64,000 nucleotides of DNA from Bryobacteraceae bacterium. Lineage in GTDB: Bacteria; Acidobacteriota; Terriglobia; Bryobacterales; Bryobacteraceae. Under the pieces are notes generated by a model. That model was not told the DNA's origin, ran no database searches, and saw only the letters and a list, made by a program, of their open reading frames with translations. Below are positions 26,178 to 36,500 of this stretch, one piece after another (the stretch's first letter is position 1; the number at the start of each line of letters is the position of its first letter). The position numbers and the translations under genes were made by a program. The DNA lies in the NCBI GenBank assembly GCA_041394945.1, contig JAWKHH010000001.1, positions 62,001 to 126,000 on the forward strand, in the 5' to 3' direction.

Positions 26178-27391
26178 GACTGATCGCGGCAATCGCGGTA
26201 GTGGCGTCGCTCGGGTGGGGCGCCGAACGGAAAATCATCGTGCCGGGCAATGGACCGAAGCCGGTGGGCCCATACAGCCCGGGGATCATGGCCGGCGACT
26301 ACCTATACGTGTCGGGCCAGGGCGCGCGCGACGCGCAAGGCAACTATGCGGCCTCCCCCGAGGATCGCGTCCGGCAGTGTTTCCGCAACATCGAGGCTAT
26401 CGTGAAGGCGGCCGGCCTGACGATGGAGCATGTCGTCTACACGCAGGTTTACCTGCACGAATCGGTCAGCTACGACGCGCTGAACCGCGTATGGAACGAG
26501 GTGTTCCCAAAGGATCCTCCGGCGCGGGCGACGCTCGGCGTCTACCGGATGCCCACGGGCACCACGGTCGAGATCAACGCGGTGGCGATTCGCGACCTAT
26601 CGAAGAAGAAAGCCGTGACGCCGGCGAGATGGCCGAAGATGAACATCGCGCCGGGGATGATGGTGAACAACGAACGGCTGTACGTCTCCGGGATGCTCGG
26701 GTGGGATCCGGTGGCGCAGAAGGTTCCGGCGGACCCGGCGGCGCAGGTGGAACTGGCGCTGGACCGCATCGGCGCGATCCTGAAAGCCGCCGGGCTCGAC
26801 TTCCGGCACCTTGTTTTCGTGAATCCGTATCTGACGCGCACGATTCCGATGAGGACGATGAACGAGGCCTACGCGAAGCGGTTCGAGTTCGGCAACACGC
26901 CGGCGCGCGCCACCATCGGCGTCGACTTTCTGCCGCACGGCGCGAACATGGAGTTCACGGGCGTGGCCGTTCGCGATCTGGCCAAGCGCAAGGCCGTGCG
27001 GCCAAAAAACATGGCGCCGAGCCCGACGGCGAGCCCGTGCGTTTGGGGCGGCGATACGCTGTACTGCTCGGCGAAATCGGGCTTTATTCCGGGGGCCAAT
27101 GGCGGCATTTTCGCTGACCGGGTGGAGGACCAGGTCCGGCAATCGATGCGCAATCTGCTCGATGGGCTGGAAGAGGCGGGAATCGATTTCTCGCACTCGG
27201 TGGCGGCGAATGTCTACGTGGACGATCTCGATGAATTCACGAAGATGAACGGGGTGTACGGGCTGTATTTTCCGAGAGACGGTCCGCCGACGCGGACAAC
27301 GGTTTCGCCGCTGGCTCCGGTTGTGCGGAAGCGAAGCGAGAGCGGCCACTTCCCGAAGCTCGAGGAAGTGTCGATCGTGGCGGTGAAGTAG
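26174..27391 (+). CDS. exported protein with three tandem RidA/YjgF domains
   Basis: A 405-residue protein with a signal peptide (MRLIAAIAVVASLGWGA) and three consecutive YjgF/RidA domains (about residues 20-137, 150-270 and 275-400). Each repeat has the start pattern, for example GPYSPGIMAGDYLYVSGQ in the first, and each keeps the active-site-like Arg: PPARATLGVYRMPTG, TPARATIGVDFLPHG and PPTRTTVSPLAP. RidA enzymes are normally about 130-residue cytoplasmic trimers that hydrolyse reactive enamine/imine intermediates; one polypeptide with three copies could form a pseudo-trimer. Export plus coupling to a diheme cytochrome is unusual. The substrate in the periplasm is unknown. Confidence 0.85.
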   Translation: MRLIAAIAVVASLGWGAERKIIVPGNGPKPVGPYSPGIMAGDYLYVSGQGARDAQGNYAASPEDRVRQCFRNIEAIVKAAGLTMEHVVYTQVYLHESVSYDALNRVWNEVFPKDPPARATLGVYRMPTGTTVEINAVAIRDLSKKKAVTPARWPKMNIAPGMMVNNERLYVSGMLGWDPVAQKVPADPAAQVELALDRIGAILKAAGLDFRHLVFVNPYLTRTIPMRTMNEAYAKRFEFGNTPARATIGVDFLPHGANMEFTGVAVRDLAKRKAVRPKNMAPSPTASPCVWGGDTLYCSAKSGFIPGANGGIFADRVEDQVRQSMRNLLDGLEEAGIDFSHSVAANVYVDDLDEFTKMNGVYGLYFPRDGPPTRTTVSPLAPVVRKRSESGHFPKLEEVSIVAVK

Positions 27392-28477
27392 TCATCGGGC
27401 GAGGAGCGGCGTGAGGACGCGCGTCATGGTTTCAGCCATGCGCATGAATCCGAGGTCGGTGGGGTGAGTCCCGTCCACGGTATCTTCGCCGTCCATGCCG
27501 AGTAACTCTTCGGCACGAACATAGAAGACATTGCGCTCGCCGGCGGCCCGGAGTTTATCGTAGAACGCCCGCAGCGCAGCGTTCTTTCCCATGTAGCTCG
27601 CCTTTCGCGACGCCAGGAACTCCGCTTGGGTGTAGATCACGTTTTCGACCAGGACGATCGGCGTGGCGGGATGGGTGTCGCGGAGCTTCTTATAGAAGGG
27701 GGGAATGCGCTCGGCGGTTTCCTCCGGCGTCAGATTCGGCAGGCTGTCGAGCACGTAAATGGATGGATTGAGTTCGGCGAGGAGCGCCGCGACCTCAGGC
27801 TCCGTCTTGCCGTTGCCGGAGAATCCGAGATTGATAATTGGCCAATCCAGCCGGCGGCCGGCGATGGAGGGATAGGCCATGCCGGGGCGCGAGGCGACGC
27901 CCCCGTGAAGGATCGAGGTGCCGTAGAAGACGATCGGCTTCTTCACGCCGGTTCGGCCCGTTGCCGGCGCGAACTGCGTCCCTGCGGGCACGCCGATCTC
28001 CACCGACTCCACGCCGTTGTAGAGCGGCAGGTAGAGCATGAACTCACGCGAGGCGCCATCAAGGCCGGTGACGGTGGTTTCGTTGTCCGGGAACTTTTCG
28101 GGCCGTCCGGTGGCGAGCCAATGCCAGCGGCCGTTGTCGCGAACGTAGAGATCGACGCCGCTGACGCCGGTGGCCGGCATATGCGTTAGCGCGAGCCGTT
28201 CGTTGCGAAGGCGCCAGCGGATTTTGAGCGACTTCGAGTTGGCGACGAACCGTCCGGCCATCCCGGCGGAGTGCTTCTGGAGGCTCCAGACGGCATCGCG
28301 AACGACGCCGTGCGCCTTGGCAGGCAGCCGGTCAAACGGATGTTCGGTGGCAGTCCATCCCTGGCCCTCCCAGGCGGTGTCTCGAATGCCGCGCCACGTC
28401 CACTTCTCCTCCGGCGCCTGCGCGAGTGATGCGGAAGCGAAGGCGGCAGCGAGGAGCGTCGTGCGAAGGCGATTCAT
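27392..28477 (-). CDS. exported SGNH/GDSL-type esterase with GxDLY N-terminal domain
   Basis: A 361-residue secreted hydrolase. After the signal peptide (MNRLRTTLLAAAFASASLAQ) comes a beta-domain with the element SGVDLYVRDNGRW, matching the GxDLY domain that precedes certain SGNH hydrolases. The catalytic domain has FYGTSILHGG (Ser block, with GTS rather than GDS), INLGFSGNGK (Gly and Asn blocks) and DGTHPTDLGF (Asp-x-x-His). It probably removes acyl groups from a polysaccharide in the periplasm. A TATGAT hexamer (28488-28493, reverse strand) ends 10 nt before the ATG. The remaining upstream region to 28737 holds nothing recognised. It ends 1 nt after the RidA gene, convergently. Confidence 0.88.
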   Translation of the reverse strand: MNRLRTTLLAAAFASASLAQAPEEKWTWRGIRDTAWEGQGWTATEHPFDRLPAKAHGVVRDAVWSLQKHSAGMAGRFVANSKSLKIRWRLRNERLALTHMPATGVSGVDLYVRDNGRWHWLATGRPEKFPDNETTVTGLDGASREFMLYLPLYNGVESVEIGVPAGTQFAPATGRTGVKKPIVFYGTSILHGGVASRPGMAYPSIAGRRLDWPIINLGFSGNGKTEPEVAALLAELNPSIYVLDSLPNLTPEETAERIPPFYKKLRDTHPATPIVLVENVIYTQAEFLASRKASYMGKNAALRAFYDKLRAAGERNVFYVRAEELLGMDGEDTVDGTHPTDLGFMRMAETMTRVLTPLLAR

Positions 28478-28737
28478 GGTGACAACCATCATACCGGCGC
28501 CATCGAATCGGGATGGCTCCGGAGGCGCGAGAATCGTTCGTGTAGATCTGCGCGATGAGTGGAATCAGCCCGAAGGTACGATCTTTGCCGCGGGCGGCGG
28601 GCGTTCCCAGCCTGCTTGGCGCCGCGCTGGCGGCAGTGGAGGCGCCCAGCACAGGGCGGGGCGCCCTCAACGCAAGCAAGGGATTCGCCGCCCCAGCTCC
28701 GTTGTGCCGGCGAGTCCTTAGAAGCGCGCGGGCGGCG

Positions 28738-31700
28738 CTACCAGATCAGTTTCAGTCCGAATTGCAGGTTGCGCGGTGTATCGGCGCCCGAGATGCGTCC
28801 GAAGGCGTTGGCGCCGACGACGTTGCCGGCCTGGCCGAAGCGGGGCGTGTTGGTGAACTGGAAGGCTTCGAAGCGGAACTGGAGATTGAGCCGCTCGTGG
28901 AGCCGGAAGTTCTTCATAGCGGAGAAATCCCAGCCGAAGATGCTCCGCTGGCGCATGGTGTTGCGGCCGACATTGCCGATGCGGAACTGGGCGTTGGGCA
29001 CGAAGGCGGCGGTATTGAAGTCCCTCGCGAGCGTGCGTTCGCCGGCGTTGGGGTCCCCGACGAGATCGGGCCGATTCACGACTCCGATGGAGCCGGTGTT
29101 GGCCGGGTTGCCCTGCACGGTGAGGCTGTATGGGCGGCCGGACGCCCAGGTTACGATCGAGCCGATCCCCCACCCGCCGGCGATGGCGTTAGCCACCGGA
29201 TGCATGCCGCCGCCGAACTGTTTTCCGCGACCGAATGGCAAGTCGTAGATGCCACTGAGCACGAAGCGATGCGGTACATCCTGGTTGTCGACGGACTTTT
29301 CAAGGTTGAGATAGCGCGTGTCCTGATAGCCGCAGCCGGACGTGTTTCCAGCGGCCGCATTGCCGCAGGTATCGCCCATGGTTTTCGACCATCCGTAGGA
29401 AGTCAGCAGCGTGAATCCCTGTGAGAAGCGCTTTTCGACGCGGGTGACCAGCGCGTGATAGCTCGAATTGGCGTTGTTCTTGTAACCCTGGACCGGACCG
29501 AGCGGAGAACTGACGATGTTCGTGCCCGGGATGGCCGCGGCGAGGATCGGGCGCTTTGCGTTGATGTTGCCGGGTCCGGGCGGCGAGAAGTTGTCCTCGA
29601 ACCGCATGAGCAGGTGGACCCCGCGGGAACCGGAGTACCCGGTTTCAAACAGCCAGTCTTTTCCGAATTCGCGCTGGATGTTGACGTTCCATTGTTGCGC
29701 GTAGCCGAGGTCGGCTCGCCGTTCGTAGGAGACGAATGTGAGGCCGACGGCGCGTTCGAGAGTCAGGGCTCCCGGGGCCGGGCCATTTCTGAGGAACACG
29801 GCGGGCGTGGTGGCGCTCGACGCCAAGTTCACGCCGAACGCGTTCGGCGGATTCCCGATCAGGTACTCGGCATCGCCGAACGGTTCCAGATACGTGTAGA
29901 AGATGCCGTAGCCGGCGCGGAGGGCGGTCTTTTCGGTGAGTTTGTAGGCGAAGCCGACGCGAGGCATCCAGTTGTTCTTGTCGGTGTGATACATGGCGCG
30001 GTTGTAGCGGTCGTTGCCTTCGGAGCCGGCAAAGATGAGGCGCGGACTCGCCGGGTTAGTGTAGGTATCGAAGATGCCCATGCGGTCGCGCTTGTCGACG
30101 AAGGGCAGAACCACTTCGTAGCGCAGCCCCAGGTTCACCGTGAGGCGTGGGGTAACCTTCCAGTCGTCCTGCACGTAGAAGCCGAGGTTCCACATCCGCA
30201 GATCCACCTGGATCGGAGTGTTCCAGGCATACTGGCTGGCCATTCCGAGCAGAAAGTCGGCCATGCCGTCCCCGGTGTAGCGCGCGTTGAACGTGTAGCC
30301 ACCGATTTCGGTGCGAATGTTATAGATGTTGTTTTGGGAGCGGAGCAGGTTGGCGCCGCCTTTTACCGTGTGGCGGCCGTGCGTCCAGGTGAGGTCGGAA
30401 ACGAGTTGCCGGTTCTGCGAATCGCGGTCGACGGGATTGAAGCCGCCGATGCCCAGTTGGCGGTAGCCGGTGATCCCCATCGCGGAGAAGCCACCGGGGA
30501 TGTCCTGGTTGCCGCCGGGAATCCCGTACTTGCGATTCAGCAGCTCACCGTTGGTCTGCCCGGGGTTGTCGCGTTTGAACAGCGCAAAGTTCCATGCGCC
30601 TCGCACGGACTGGATCAGGCTGGGCGACCAGATGTGATTCCAGGTTGCTCCGGTATTGTAGCCCTCGGTGATGAAATCGAACCCGCCGCCGTACGCCGGG
30701 GGCGGCAGGGCGAGCGAGACTGGGTTGTTGAGATTCTGCTTGGAGAGGCGCCAGAACACGTTGTCGTTGGCGGTGACATTGGTGTCGATGCGCACGTCCC
30801 AGCGGGTCACGTCCTGGATTCGCGGCGCGATGTTGACGAAGTTGTTGGCGATTCCGCCCTGCTGCGGCCCCGGATACAGGTCCACAAGAGTGTTGGCGAC
30901 GGGGTCGATGCGGGCGGAGGGAATGCGGGCGCCCGGGAACGGCGCGTTTCCGGCCTGGGGATCGCGCAAGGTCCGGTTGAGTTGGGAGAAGTCGCCCGTG
31001 CGCATCTGCGCGGTTGGAATCGTGGATGTGATGGTGGACGATTCGCGCACCTTTGTGCCTTCCCAGTCCGTAAAGAAGAAGAACCGGTTACGGCCGTCGA
31101 CCACTTTCGGGATGTAGATGGGTCCACCGATGGTGTAGCCATACTGATTGCGTTTGAAGGGCGGCTTCGCCGCGCCGACGGGCGTAAAGAAGTTGCGCGC
31201 GTCCAGCTTTTCGTTGCGAAGGAATTCGAAGACCGTGCCGTGAATATCGTTAGTGCCGCTTTTGGTGGTGACGTTGACGACGGCGCCCATCGCGCGTCCG
31301 AACTCGGCGGCATAGGAGTTGGTTTGCACCTTGAACTCCTGAATGGCGTCGATGGAGGGCTGGACCATCTCGCTGCGACGCTGGGCGCCGGCGAGTTCGA
31401 TGCCATTGTTGTCGACGCCGTCGAGCTGGAAGTTGTTCTGCGAGACTCGCATGCCGTTGACCGAAAAGCCTTCCATGCGGGCGCCGGCGAGCGGCTGCAC
31501 GGTTCCGGCCGAGAGCAGCGCGAGTTGGTTGTAGTTACGGCCGTTGAGGGGCATTTCGACGATGCGGCGGTTTTCGATCACCTGACCGCGCGAGGCCTCG
31601 ACGGTGTTGAGCTGGGCGAGGTTGGCCGTGACCTCGATCTGTTCGGTAAGCGCGCCGACTTCGAGGGTGAAATTGAGTTCCGCGCGCTGGTCGGTTTCGA

Positions 31701-31959
31701 ATATGAGGCCGGAGCGGGTGACGGATTTGAAGCCGGTGCTTTCGACGCGGATCTGGTAGCGACCCGGCTGGAGGAGCGCGAAGGTGTAGTAGCCGGACTC
31801 ATTGACGCCGGAGGTCCGATCCACGGCGGTGGCGATGTTGGTGATGGTCACGGTGGCCACCGGGATGATGGCGCCGGAAGCGTCGGTGACGCGGCCGGTA
31901 ACGCTAGCGGTCTGGGCGCACAACGGCGCTGCTACGAGGAGGATCCAGATGTTGCGCAT
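28738..31959 (-). CDS. TonB-dependent receptor, Oar-like, with carboxypeptidase-regulatory N-domain
   Basis: A 1073-residue outer-membrane protein. A signal peptide (MRNIWILLVAAPLCAQ) is followed by an Ig-like CarboxypepD_reg domain (ASVTGRVTDASGAIIPVATVTI), a plug domain (QVIENRRIVEMPLNGRNYNQ, then LDGVDNNGIEL) and a long barrel ending in a hydrophobic, aromatic strand (LQFGLKLIW). This layout, large size and asparagine-rich barrel are typical of the expanded Acidobacteria receptor family; the ligand is unknown. A ferric-siderophore role is not implied. The upstream 218-bp gap (to 32177) contains a 6-bp inverted repeat TTAACC-N12-GGTTAA just before the start, a possible operator, and otherwise nothing recognised. 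Confidence 0.95.
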   Translation of the reverse strand: MRNIWILLVAAPLCAQTASVTGRVTDASGAIIPVATVTITNIATAVDRTSGVNESGYYTFALLQPGRYQIRVESTGFKSVTRSGLIFETDQRAELNFTLEVGALTEQIEVTANLAQLNTVEASRGQVIENRRIVEMPLNGRNYNQLALLSAGTVQPLAGARMEGFSVNGMRVSQNNFQLDGVDNNGIELAGAQRRSEMVQPSIDAIQEFKVQTNSYAAEFGRAMGAVVNVTTKSGTNDIHGTVFEFLRNEKLDARNFFTPVGAAKPPFKRNQYGYTIGGPIYIPKVVDGRNRFFFFTDWEGTKVRESSTITSTIPTAQMRTGDFSQLNRTLRDPQAGNAPFPGARIPSARIDPVANTLVDLYPGPQQGGIANNFVNIAPRIQDVTRWDVRIDTNVTANDNVFWRLSKQNLNNPVSLALPPPAYGGGFDFITEGYNTGATWNHIWSPSLIQSVRGAWNFALFKRDNPGQTNGELLNRKYGIPGGNQDIPGGFSAMGITGYRQLGIGGFNPVDRDSQNRQLVSDLTWTHGRHTVKGGANLLRSQNNIYNIRTEIGGYTFNARYTGDGMADFLLGMASQYAWNTPIQVDLRMWNLGFYVQDDWKVTPRLTVNLGLRYEVVLPFVDKRDRMGIFDTYTNPASPRLIFAGSEGNDRYNRAMYHTDKNNWMPRVGFAYKLTEKTALRAGYGIFYTYLEPFGDAEYLIGNPPNAFGVNLASSATTPAVFLRNGPAPGALTLERAVGLTFVSYERRADLGYAQQWNVNIQREFGKDWLFETGYSGSRGVHLLMRFEDNFSPPGPGNINAKRPILAAAIPGTNIVSSPLGPVQGYKNNANSSYHALVTRVEKRFSQGFTLLTSYGWSKTMGDTCGNAAAGNTSGCGYQDTRYLNLEKSVDNQDVPHRFVLSGIYDLPFGRGKQFGGGMHPVANAIAGGWGIGSIVTWASGRPYSLTVQGNPANTGSIGVVNRPDLVGDPNAGERTLARDFNTAAFVPNAQFRIGNVGRNTMRQRSIFGWDFSAMKNFRLHERLNLQFRFEAFQFTNTPRFGQAGNVVGANAFGRISGADTPRNLQFGLKLIW

Positions 31960-32177
31960 GCTAACCTTATTTAACCTACAGGCAGTGTGGTTAACGAAAG
32001 CTTATCACACGTTCCGCGACGCCAAGCGCCGAATAGGAGAGTGGGTAGTAGTGCTCGGGTTTCCTGGACTCCATACTGCGTCTGCTTCCGGATGTCGAAC
32101 TTCCAGTGGCGGACGCGCCCAGGCTGGAAGCGCCGGCGCACGGGCGGTGCGAAGGCAGGCCCTTCCGTTTCAGTGAC

Positions 32178-33557
32178 TCAGGCGAGGATCCCGCGGACCA
32201 CTTCGCCGGAAATCCCGGTCAGGCGGGCGTCGAGCCCCTGATACTTCACGGTGAGCCGCAAATGGTCGATGCCGAGGAGATAGAGCATCGTCGCGTGGAA
32301 ATCGTGGACGCTCACCGGATTCTCAACGGCCGCGTAGCCGAGCTCGTCCGTGGATCCGTAGGTGATGCCGGGCTTGATGCCGCCGCCGGCAAGCATGTAG
32401 CTGAAACCCTTGATGTGATGATCGCGGCCGGAGCCGCCCTGGGACATCGGCGTGCGGCCGAATTCCCCGCCCCAGACGACGAGCGTATCGTCGAGCATCC
32501 CGCGGTGAGCGAGATCGCGAATCAGCGCAGCCGTCGGTCGATCCGTCTCTTCGGCTTTGAGCGGCATGTTTTGAGCGATGCCGGCGTGGTGGTCCCAATC
32601 GCGATGGTAGAGCTGGATGAACCGCACGCCGCGCTCGGCCAGCCGGCGGGCGAGGAGACAATTCGACGCGAAGCTGCCGTCGCCCGGGTTCGCGCCGTAG
32701 GCTTCGAGAACGCTCTTCGGCTCCTTCGACAGATCGACCAGGCCGGGCACGCTCGACTGCATCCGGAACGCCATCTCGTACTGCGCGATGCGCGTTTGAA
32801 TCTCAGGATCGGCCAGCGCGTCGAATTGCAGCCGATTGAGGCGATTGACTGCGGAGATGGAATCCTGCTGAATCTCCGGCGAGATGCCGTCCGGGTTACG
32901 AATGTAGAGCACAGGATCGCCGACGCTGTTCAGCTTCACGCCCTGGAACTTGCTTGGCAGGAAACCGGCGGACCACTGCCGGGCGGCGATCGGTTGCATC
33001 TGCCCGCCCTTGCCGGACGACATCAGCACAACATAGCCGGGAAGGTCGTCGGTCTCCGCGCCGAGGCCGTAGAGCAACCAGGAACCCATGCTCGGACGGC
33101 CGGTGACGATGGCTCCGGTGTTCATCACGGTGTGAGCGGGGTCGTGGTTGATCTGCTCGGTCCACATGGAGCGGACGATGCACACGCGGTCGGCGATGGA
33201 GCCGATGTGGGGAAAGAGAGTGGTGATGTTCTGGCCGCTGTCGCCAAACTGCTTGAAGTCGAAGCGGGGACCGAAGCAGACGAGCGGGCGGCCTTGGAGC
33301 TGTGCAATCTGCTGGCCCTTGGTAAAGGTCTCCGGCATCGGCTTGCCGTCCATCTCGCGCAGCTTCGGTTTCGGGTCGAACGTTTCGAGGTGGGAGGGAC
33401 CGCCGGCCTGGTAGAGGAAGATGACGCGTTTGGCTTTGGGTGGGAAATGCGGCTGGGTGACGACACCGCCATAGCCTTTCGTTTGGGCGAGCATCGAGCG
33501 GAGGGCGGCGAGTCCGAGTCCGGTTCGGCTGAGGAAGGTGCGGCGTGCGATGGTCAT
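32178..33557 (-). CDS. DUF1501 family protein, Tat-exported
   Basis: A 459-residue protein with a Tat-like leader (MTIARRTFLSRTGLGLAALRSML). DUF1501 hallmarks are AKRVIFLYQAGGPSHLETFDPKP, GPRFDFKQFGDSGQ, SIADRVCIVRSMWTEQINHDPAHT and TLVVWGGEFGRTPMSQG (metal-binding Asp/His of the alkaline-phosphatase superfamily). The biochemical role is undefined. It begins 5 bp after the DUF1549/DUF1553 cytochrome gene, the standard pairing in Planctomycetes, Verrucomicrobia and Acidobacteria, thought to serve oxidation or hydrolysis of carbohydrates. Confidence 0.95.
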   Translation of the reverse strand: MTIARRTFLSRTGLGLAALRSMLAQTKGYGGVVTQPHFPPKAKRVIFLYQAGGPSHLETFDPKPKLREMDGKPMPETFTKGQQIAQLQGRPLVCFGPRFDFKQFGDSGQNITTLFPHIGSIADRVCIVRSMWTEQINHDPAHTVMNTGAIVTGRPSMGSWLLYGLGAETDDLPGYVVLMSSGKGGQMQPIAARQWSAGFLPSKFQGVKLNSVGDPVLYIRNPDGISPEIQQDSISAVNRLNRLQFDALADPEIQTRIAQYEMAFRMQSSVPGLVDLSKEPKSVLEAYGANPGDGSFASNCLLARRLAERGVRFIQLYHRDWDHHAGIAQNMPLKAEETDRPTAALIRDLAHRGMLDDTLVVWGGEFGRTPMSQGGSGRDHHIKGFSYMLAGGGIKPGITYGSTDELGYAAVENPVSVHDFHATMLYLLGIDHLRLTVKYQGLDARLTGISGEVVRGILA

Positions 33558-33562
33558 AGGCG

Positions 33563-36500
33563 TCAGTTCCTCGTGATGGTCTCGTGGAGGTTGAGGATCG
33601 TCCGGGCAACGGTGATGGCCGCGGCGACCTCGGAAGGCCGGGCGCTAGTGTTGAGCGGGAATTCGCCAGCAGCGACCAGTTCCTTGGCCGTGGCGGGCGA
33701 CTTCATGTATCGATCGAGGTTTTTCTTGTAAAGTTCGGTTAAAACGTCAGACTCCTGCTGTGTTGGCGCGCGCCCGGTCGCCTGGCGAAAGCCCCAGGCG
33801 ATGCGCGAGGCGGCGCTTGCGCCACCCTTCCGAACCATGTTCTGGCCGAAGACCCGGGCCGCTTCCACGAACACGGGATCGTTGAGGAGCACGAGCGATT
33901 GGAGCGGAGTGTTCGAGGACGAGCGGTTCACGACGCACTCCTCGCGCGTGGGAGCGTCGAACGCGGCGAGCGTCGGATTGAGGAAGCTCCGCTGCCAGAA
34001 GGAGTAGAGGCCGCGGCGGTAGAGATTGTCGCCGTGGCTTTCCGAATAGTCCCGTCGCGGGAAATTGAGGGCCTGGAGATAGCCGCGCGGCTGGTAGGGC
34101 TTCACGCTCGGTCCGCCGAACTTCTCGTGGAGCAATCCGGAGACCGTCAGCGCGATATCGCGGACGGACTCGGCCTCCACCCGGTAGCGGGATTGGCGCG
34201 CGAGGAGGCGGTTGTCGGGATCGGCCTCGACGGCTTGCTTCGAAGCAAGTGAGCCTTGGCGGTAGGTGTGGCTCAGGACGATGGTGCGTACCAGGTGACG
34301 CATGTCCCAGGCGTGGGCGCCGGCGGCATCCCATGATGGCTCCATGAATTCGGCGGCGAGCCAGTCGAGCAGGTCGGGATGCGTCGGCCATTCGCCCTGG
34401 GAGCCGAGGTCCTCAATGACCTTCGACAACCCGGCGCCGAATAGTTGGCGCCAGGTGCGATTGGCGTAGGCGCGCGCGGTGAGCGGATTGTTGCGATCGA
34501 CAAGCCAGTTGGCGAGGTCCAGCCGCGTAGCGCGCCCGCGGGTTTCCAGCTTGCCGAGGAACTCCGGGATGGCGGGCTCAACGATTTGGCCGGACTCATC
34601 AAGGAAGTTGCCACGGGCGAGAATGCGGGTCGGCCCGGGATCGACGGCGACGGTGGTGACGACGCGCGGAATGCGTTCGCGGAGGGTGACGATATCGGCG
34701 GCGGCGCGCATCTGCTCCGTCCAGGCGGGGGCGAGCGAGGCTTGCGTGGAATCGACCAGGTCGCCAATCATCTCCCAGTGCGCTTCGGTGCGCTTGTCGA
34801 CCGGGGTCTCGAGCGCCTTCACGAGATCGGGAGCGAGGCCAGGCACGGCGGGCTTGCTTTCGCGATCGGCCACGGGCTGGGCGGCGCAGTCGCGCGCGAG
34901 GGCGACACGGAAACGCCCCGGCTGGGCGCGGCGGAACGTGGAATCGTTGCGGATGGCGACGGTGACGACGGTGTTTGCCGAGGTCGGGAGCGGCTGCTCG
35001 AGATCGAGCGCGAGGAAGGCCGTTCGGAACGTGCGGTAGGTGGCCGCGCCCCAGGCGGTTTCGGGATCGTCGTCGATGGCGCCCCAGGGCGTGAGCCCGG
35101 CGTCCCAGAAGGTCAGATTGCTGCGCGCACCGTTGAAGCGGAGCCGCTTGCCGCCGACGCTCGCCTCGACGGAGGAGACGACAAGCCGGTCCGAACCGCG
35201 CGCCAGTCTTGCGCCCGGCAGACGGTCATCGGAGATCACTTCGATGCCAAGGGACGCCCACTTGCCCGCCCCGGGACGGATCTCGATGGTGTACACCTCG
35301 CGGTCCGGCACGGGCCCCTCGGCCACGATCATGCCGTTGCCGGGTTGGGATTCGGTGACCACGCTCCCGCCGCGGTCGAAGACGCTTTCGACGAGTTCGT
35401 CATTGTAGACACGCAGGGTCGCTCCGCCCTTGGACTCCGCGCGCAAGGGACGCTGCACGGCCCAGTCAAGCGCGCCGGCGCGATAGCGCTCGAGCAGGAT
35501 CTTTTCCCAGGCGAGCGACTCCGCCGCGCCGAGCGCGATGCGCCGCGTGTCGAGCGCGGTCTTGGCCTGCGCGGCGCGGGCGGCGGCCTTCTCCCATTGC
35601 GCGCGCTGTTCGGGATTCGGCAGCATGAGCTGATCGCCCCATGCGTTCGGACCCTGATCCGGCACGAGCCCCGTCTCGCGAATGTCGGCGAAGAACGCCT
35701 TCATCGCATAAAAGTCCTTGGAGAGGAACGGGTCGAACTTGTGATCGTGGCACTCGGAGCAGCCCATCGTGGACCCGAGCCAGACGGCGCTCAACGTGCG
35801 AACCCGATCCGCCCCATACTTGGCCAGGTATTCTTTCGGCTGAAGGCCGCCCTCGGCGGAGGTTCGCGTGAGACGGTTGAACGCCGACGCGGTGCGGGTG
35901 CGGTCGTCGGCGTCGGGAAGCAGGTCCCCGGCGAGTTGCTCGAGCGTGAACCGGTCAAAGGGAAGGTTGTCGCGGACGCTGTTGAGCACATAGTCGCGAT
36001 AGGGCCAGGCAGGAAAGGCGTTGTCGCCGTGGAAACCGCACGTGTCGGCGTAGCGGACCGCGTCCAGCCACTGCATGGCCTGCTTTTCGGAATAGCGTGG
36101 CGACGAGAGCAGCCGGTCCACCACCTTGCGATACGCGTCCGACGACGTGTCCTTTTCGAAGGCTTCGATCTCGGCGGGAGTGGGCGGGATACCGGTCAGG
36201 TCGAGAGCGACGCGGCGCAGTAGCGTGCGGCGATCGGCTTCCGGCGAAGGTTCGAGTGCGGTTCTGTCGAGCCGCGCCTGGACGAATGCGTCGATCGGAT
36301 TCCGCACCAGGGCCGGCCGCCTCGCCCGCGGCGGCGGCGGGCGGCGAATCGGCTGATAGGCCCAATGCCCTTCGTAGGGAGCGCCTTCCTGGACCCACTG
36401 GCGGATGGTTTCCTTCTGTTTCGCCGAGAGATCCTTGTGGGCGATCTTGGGTGGCATCACGGTCGCGTCCGCCGCGAAGATCCGCTTCACGACGAGGCTG

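Noticed and set aside
28478..28737. Small genes or a structured RNA in the gap upstream of the esterase
   Set aside because: Short frames are antisense-like, and no consistent hairpin or riboswitch core could be assembled by eye.
29455..31974. 839-residue plus-strand open frame antisense to the TonB receptor
   Set aside because: It mirrors the receptor codon-for-codon, is rich in Gly/Arg/Val typical of GC-rich antisense frames, and has no recognisable motif; the minus-strand receptor is clearly real.
34445..36223. 592-residue plus-strand frame across the DUF1549/1553 gene
   Set aside because: Same shadow pattern; no domain, no start context.
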